Source: Modestobacter marinus
GTDB taxonomy: Bacteria; Actinomycetota; Actinomycetes; Mycobacteriales; Geodermatophilaceae
Reading direction: 5' to 3'
Assembly: GCF_019799945.1 (NCBI RefSeq)
Contig: NZ_JABGCH010000016.1
Span: 1 to 64,000 of the forward strand
Length of the DNA stretch: 64,000 bases
Shown here: positions 60,756 to 64,000 of the stretch, one piece after another
Position numbering within the stretch: the first letter of the stretch is position 1
Layout: each line of letters opens with the position of its first letter
Position numbers and translations under genes: made by a program
Notes under the pieces: model-generated
The model's input: the letters and a program-made list of their open reading frames with translations, nothing else
What the model was told of the DNA's origin: nothing
Database searches by the model: none

Positions 60756-61883
60756 TCAGCCGGGGGTGGAGTCGTCGGTGTAGCGGAGGACGGCGGCCAC
60801 CGGGGTCCCGTCCGGCAGGGCCGACCGCGGGACGACGACGACCCCTGCGTTGCTGCCGACGGCGGCGCGCAGCAGCGCCCGCTCGGCCGGCACCTGCGCG
60901 GCGTCGGTGACACCGAGCGCGGCCATGTCCTCCTGGCTCGCGCCGATCTCCAGCGGGCCGGAGCCGATGTACAGCTGCCCGTCCGCCGGCTCCTCGGCGA
61001 GCACGAGGGTCTCCACCTGGGCCTTGCGCAGCGCCTCGACGACCGGCGCCGTCCCGGTCAGCGCGAGCCCGTGCGCGGAGGCGGCCTCGACCTGCTCGAG
61101 CACCGTGGCGACCTCGGCGGCCTCGTTCTCGGCGACGAGTTCCTCGACGCGGCGGTCGATGCCCGACCGGTCGGCGCCCTCCGCGCGACCGCCCTCCTCG
61201 GTCTCGACCAGCACGGCCCGGATCTTCGGGGTGGCGCGGTCGGTGAAGATCTGCCGGGCCCGGACGTCGCCGGCGAGCAGGACGAACCGGGCACCGGACT
61301 GCTCGACGAGGGTGTCGATCTCGTCGATGACCTGCTGGACGTTGGAGATCCAGACGTTCTCCGCGGTGTGCTGGTACCGGTGGTGCGCCCAGCCGCCGAC
61401 CTGGACCTTCCGGATCAGGTGGGTCTCGCCCTCGATCGTCTTCTCGATGCTGGGCAGCCCGGGGGCGGTGGCGACGGTGATGTCCGCGCCCACCCGGTCG
61501 GCGACGACCACGATGTGCGGGATCCGGCCGGGCAGCGCGCGGAGCACCGCGACGAGGTCCGGCAGCGGCGCCCACTCCGCCGTCTCGGTCCGCGGCGCGT
61601 CGGCCAGCGGGGCGTCGAAGAGCACGGTGCCGTCCGGGCCGGCGACGACGGCGCGACCCCGGTAGGTGCCGGCCTCGCCGCCGTCGTTCCCCTCCAGCAG
61701 CCGACCGCGGACCGCCTCGACCACGGCCTCGGGCGCGCCCTGCTCGGTGAGCCGGTCGGCGAGGGCCCGGACGCGGAGGTCGAGCTCGGTGGCGGCGCTC
61801 TCGGTGGTGTGCGTGACGTCGGCACACACCGTGGCGCACGGGCCGGCGGAGTCGGTCACCGAGGCCAGGAAGGTCACGTCCAT
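60756..61883 (-). CDS. Release-factor-like protein, baeRF2/Rv2629 family
   Basis: A 375-aa protein related to eukaryotic/archaeal peptide-release factor 1 domains, as in M. tuberculosis Rv2629. Seen: TELDLRVRALADRLTEQGAP, RIPHIVVVADRVGADITVA, HHRYQHTAENVWISNVQQVI, and FVLLAGDVRARQIFTD. The catalytic GGQ of true release factors is absent, as usual in this family. In mycobacteria the relative is induced in dormancy; a ribosome-related or stress role is inferred. Starts the leftward small-gene cluster. Confidence 0.85.
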   Translation of the reverse strand: MDVTFLASVTDSAGPCATVCADVTHTTESAATELDLRVRALADRLTEQGAPEAVVEAVRGRLLEGNDGGEAGTYRGRAVVAGPDGTVLFDAPLADAPRTETAEWAPLPDLVAVLRALPGRIPHIVVVADRVGADITVATAPGLPSIEKTIEGETHLIRKVQVGGWAHHRYQHTAENVWISNVQQVIDEIDTLVEQSGARFVLLAGDVRARQIFTDRATPKIRAVLVETEEGGRAEGADRSGIDRRVEELVAENEAAEVATVLEQVEAASAHGLALTGTAPVVEALRKAQVETLVLAEEPADGQLYIGSGPLEIGASQEDMAALGVTDAAQVPAERALLRAAVGSNAGVVVVPRSALPDGTPVAAVLRYTDDSTPG

Positions 61884-62050
61884 GGGACGGGCAGCTCCTC
61901 TGCGTGTGGTGGGCGGACCGTCGGCCAGGGCCCGCTCGCTGTGCGCAGCGGCCTACCCATCGCCTCCCACCTCACACCCGGTGTGTCAGCTCACCGACGC
62001 CGGGTAGGCGGTCTGCCGACCCCGTTCCCGCGACGCACGAAGGAGCCGGG

Positions 62051-62395
62051 ATGACCGAACGCACCGACCTCCCGTTGCCCGACTACGACCACCTGCCCGT
62101 CGGCAGCCTGCTCACCCGCATCCGCACCCTCGACGCCGAGCAGCTCCAGCAGGTGCTCGGCTACGAGCAGGCGCACGCCAACCGGGTGCAGGTGGTCCAG
62201 GCGATGAACCACCGGCTGGGTTCGCTGCAGTCGGGTGCCCAGCCGTCCGGCGGCGACCCGGCCGCCGCGCAGCCCGAGCACGCCGCGTCCGCGTCCGGCG
62301 GTTCGCAGGTCTCGGAAGCGACCTCCGGGCCGCCGGTGAACCCGCCGTCACACGGCGACCCGACCAACCCGGCCCAGCCGCGCTCCACCGGCTGA
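62051..62395 (+). CDS. Conserved hypothetical protein with disordered C-terminus
   Basis: The 114-aa protein has a folded start (TDLPLPDYDHLPVGSLLTRI, LDAEQLQQVLGYEQAHANRV, VVQAMNHRLGSLQSGAQPSG), then a Pro/Ser/Ala-rich disordered half. The LPLPDYDHLPxGSL start recurs in actinobacterial proteins of unknown function. AGGAG precedes the ATG. It is divergent from the release-factor-like gene across 167 bases. Confidence 0.8.
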   Translation: MTERTDLPLPDYDHLPVGSLLTRIRTLDAEQLQQVLGYEQAHANRVQVVQAMNHRLGSLQSGAQPSGGDPAAAQPEHAASASGGSQVSEATSGPPVNPPSHGDPTNPAQPRSTG

Positions 62396-62403
62396 CCCAA
62401 CAC

Positions 62404-62435
62404 CCTGGGGCAGAAGTGGCCACTTCTGCCCCAGG
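62404..62435. terminator. 32-bp perfect palindrome between convergent genes
   Basis: CCTGGGGCAGAAGTGG is followed at once by its exact reverse complement. It lies between the ends of the 62051 gene and tadC and likely ends both transcripts. Confidence 0.8.
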
Positions 62436-62437
62436 CG

Positions 62438-63328
62438 TCAGCCGAAGGCCTTCGCCATGTCGAGGGCGGCGGGCCCGAGCAGCACGATGAACAGGGTGGG
62501 GAGGATGCACAGGATGAGCGGGAAGATCACCTTCACCGGGATCTGCATCGCCTTCTCCTCCGCCCGCTGACGGCGCTTGAGCCGCATCTCCTGGGCCTGC
62601 GTGCGCAGCACGTCGGCGATCGACACCCCGTAGGCGTCGGCCTGGACCACGGCCCGGATGAACCGCGCCAGGTCCGGGACGGCGGTGCGCTCGGCGAGGG
62701 CGAGGTAGGCGTCGCGGCGCGGCTGCCCGACCGCGATGTCCTGCAGGGTCCGGGTCAGCTCCTCGGCCAGTGGTCCCTTGCCGTTGGCCGCGGCGCGGGC
62801 CATGGCGGACTCGAAGCCGAGGCCGGCCTCGACGGCGATGGTCATCTGGTCCAGCGTGTCGGCGAGCTCGAGACCGATGGCCTGCCGGCGCTCCTGGCCG
62901 CGGCTGTAGAGCAGCAGCTCGGGGACGACGTAGGCCACGGTGGTGACGACGACCCCGAGCAGCGCCATGCCCGGGCGGGGATCGGCCAGGAACACCAGCA
63001 GGGTGAGCCCGCCGGCGACCGCGGCCAGCACCAGCTTCGCGGCGACCAGCCTCGGCACCGGCCAGGCGGCCGGCCGGCCGGCGGTGCCCGCCAGCCGGTT
63101 CAGTCGCGCGACGGTGCCGCGCGGGGTGAGCGCCCGCACCAGGCGGGCCGCTGCGCCGGGCCGGGTCCGCCGCTCCCCGCCGGCGGCGGCGAGGTGGATC
63201 CCGCGGACGAGGTTGTCCCGGCTCTGCCGGGCGACGGGGTCGGGTCGGGCGAGCACCGCCCAGCCCAGCAGGGGGACGGCGAGGGCGACGGCGGCGGCGG
63301 CCGCGAGCACGAGCGGCGGAAGGCTCAT
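62438..63328 (-). CDS. tadC: Type II secretion F-domain protein, TadC
   Basis: A 296-aa inner-membrane protein with N-terminal helix (PLVLAAAAAVALAVPLLGW), a central cytoplasmic T2SSF domain (GLELADTLDQMTIAVEAGL, GFESAMARAAANGKGPLAEE, YGVSIADVLRTQAQEMRLKR), and a C-terminal helix (IPVKVIFPLILCILPTLFIV). It is the second platform protein of Tad/Flp pilus assembly. ATG shares a base with the tadB stop (TGATG). Confidence 0.92.
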   Translation of the reverse strand: MSLPPLVLAAAAAVALAVPLLGWAVLARPDPVARQSRDNLVRGIHLAAAGGERRTRPGAAARLVRALTPRGTVARLNRLAGTAGRPAAWPVPRLVAAKLVLAAVAGGLTLLVFLADPRPGMALLGVVVTTVAYVVPELLLYSRGQERRQAIGLELADTLDQMTIAVEAGLGFESAMARAAANGKGPLAEELTRTLQDIAVGQPRRDAYLALAERTAVPDLARFIRAVVQADAYGVSIADVLRTQAQEMRLKRRQRAEEKAMQIPVKVIFPLILCILPTLFIVLLGPAALDMAKAFG

Positions 63329-64000
63329 CAGAACCGGATCGCCACGGTCTTCTTCAGCCACAGCCCGCCGACGGTGAGCATCACCGCGACGGCCGCCAGC
63401 ATCGCCCAGCCGGCCGGGCTCTGGGTGAACTTCCCGAGGTAGGCGGGGTTGGCCACCGAGAGGAAACCGAGCACCCCGAACGGCAGCGACATCAGCACCA
63501 CCGCCGACAGCTTCCCCTCCGCCGACAGGGCCTTGACCTGGCGGCGGATGGCGTTGCGCTCCCGGATCGTGTGGCCGACCGTGTCGAGGACCTCGGCGAG
63601 GTTGCCGCCGACCTCGCGGTGGATGGCGATGGCCTGGGCCACCCAGGTGAAGTCGTCGCTGCCCATCCGGGCGGCCACCTCGTCCAGCGCGTCGGCGAGG
63701 TCACGGCCGACCCGGGTCTCGTTGACGATCCGGGTGAACTCCTCGGCCGTGGGGGACGCCGCCTCCTGGGACACCGAGTCCAGCGCGCGCAGCAGGCTGT
63801 GACCGGCCCGCAGGCTGCTGGCCATCAGCTGCAGGGAGTCGTCGAGCTGGTCGGCGAAGGCGGCCTGGCGCCGCGCGCTCCGGACCCGGATCAGGAGCCG
63901 GGCGCCGATCGGCGCGACGAGGCCGAGCAGCAGGGCCAGGAGCAGGCCGCCCAGCAGGACGCCGAGCGCGGCCAGTCCCAGCGTGGCCAGGCCGGTGAGC
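63328..64000 (-). CDS. tadB: Type II secretion F-domain protein, TadB (5' end outside window)
   Basis: The frame remains open past 64000, so the N-terminus is missing. Seen: LVAPIGARLLIRVRSARRQA, DSLQLMASSLRAGHSLLRAL and VNETRVGRDLADALDEVAAR, the F-domain features; then IAIHREVGGNLAEVLDTVGH and RQVKALSAEGKLSAVVLMSL. It ends with two TM helices. With tadC it forms the inner-membrane platform of a Tad pilus; the rest of the locus should lie beyond the window. Confidence 0.93.
   Translation of the reverse strand, partial: LTGLATLGLAALGVLLGGLLLALLLGLVAPIGARLLIRVRSARRQAAFADQLDDSLQLMASSLRAGHSLLRALDSVSQEAASPTAEEFTRIVNETRVGRDLADALDEVAARMGSDDFTWVAQAIAIHREVGGNLAEVLDTVGHTIRERNAIRRQVKALSAEGKLSAVVLMSLPFGVLGFLSVANPAYLGKFTQSPAGWAMLAAVAVMLTVGGLWLKKTVAIRF

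Noticed and set aside
1-64000. tRNA, rRNA, CRISPR array or prophage integrase
   Set aside because: I looked for T-loop GTTCGA contexts, repeated spacers and recombinase motifs; the few GTTCGA matches are inside coding sequence and no array or recombinase was seen.

Overview
The window is chromosomal DNA of a very GC-rich actinobacterium. The glnA2-glutamine amidotransferase-glnE block, an F420-dependent NADP reductase homologue, Tad-type F proteins, an RsbR/RsbS/RsbT stressosome operon, and many GTG starts with 4-base start/stop overlaps fit Geodermatophilaceae (Blastococcus/Geodermatophilus/Modestobacter type). That family assignment is inference from gene content, not from a marker phylogeny. 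I see no tRNA, rRNA, CRISPR array, insertion sequence or replication origin.

Layout. 1-738: the tail of an unknown gene, then a mostly non-coding stretch with two strong inverted repeats. 739-11333: organic acid metabolism. It holds a VOC protein, a 3-hydroxyacyl-CoA dehydrogenase, CstA-YbdD and a D-2-hydroxyacid dehydrogenase. A leftward catabolic operon (ABM monooxygenase, cupin, aldehyde dehydrogenase, isopropylmalate/tartrate-type dehydrogenase, RraA-like) diverges from an Ldh2-type dehydrogenase plus GntR regulator across a GTATAC-centred operator. 11361-17473: a universal stress protein, a CitA/CitB-type two-component system and a divergent tctCBA tricarboxylate transporter. 17539-20538: a BtrH_N/DUF4872 protein, a decayed ArsR-SRPBCC pair, an acetyltransferase and PspC. 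20899-23911: a stressosome-like operon whose RsbT kinase is fused to sigma-factor and zinc anti-sigma-like domains. 24168-27128: a soluble GAF-GAF chemoreceptor-like protein, an iron-containing redox enzyme and a CDGSH protein. 27134-34367: glnE, amidotransferase, glnA2, SPFH protein and panB.

34437-54672: a roughly 20 kb polysaccharide island. It first encodes an amino-sugar nucleotide pathway (MocA dehydrogenase, SDR epimerase, two DegT aminotransferases, an unknown double-Rossmann protein, a formyltransferase and a hexapeptide acyltransferase). Then come glycosyltransferases, two MOP flippases, a membrane GT-C enzyme and an anchored glycosidase. The island is bracketed by a direct repeat of about 165 bp made of the panB 3' end plus the 3' end of its convergent neighbour (a DUF2784-type membrane gene). 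Each copy keeps one of the two gene ends intact and one decayed, which points to insertion or segmental exchange at this junction.

54662-64000: the DUF2784-type gene, F420 reductase, a small conserved protein, a diguanylate cyclase, an M24 peptidase, an ion-channel pseudogene that has lost its pore, a SnoaL-like protein, a cluster of small stress-type proteins (ChaB, DUF2795, release-factor-like) and the start of a tad pilus locus (tadC, tadB).

Strongest leads: the sigma-ZAS-RsbT fusion in the stressosome operon, the repeat-bounded polysaccharide island with its unknown sugar gene and a GT2-GT4-GAF fusion, and three gene remnants (ArsR/SRPBCC, GT4, ion channel) that show active gene decay.
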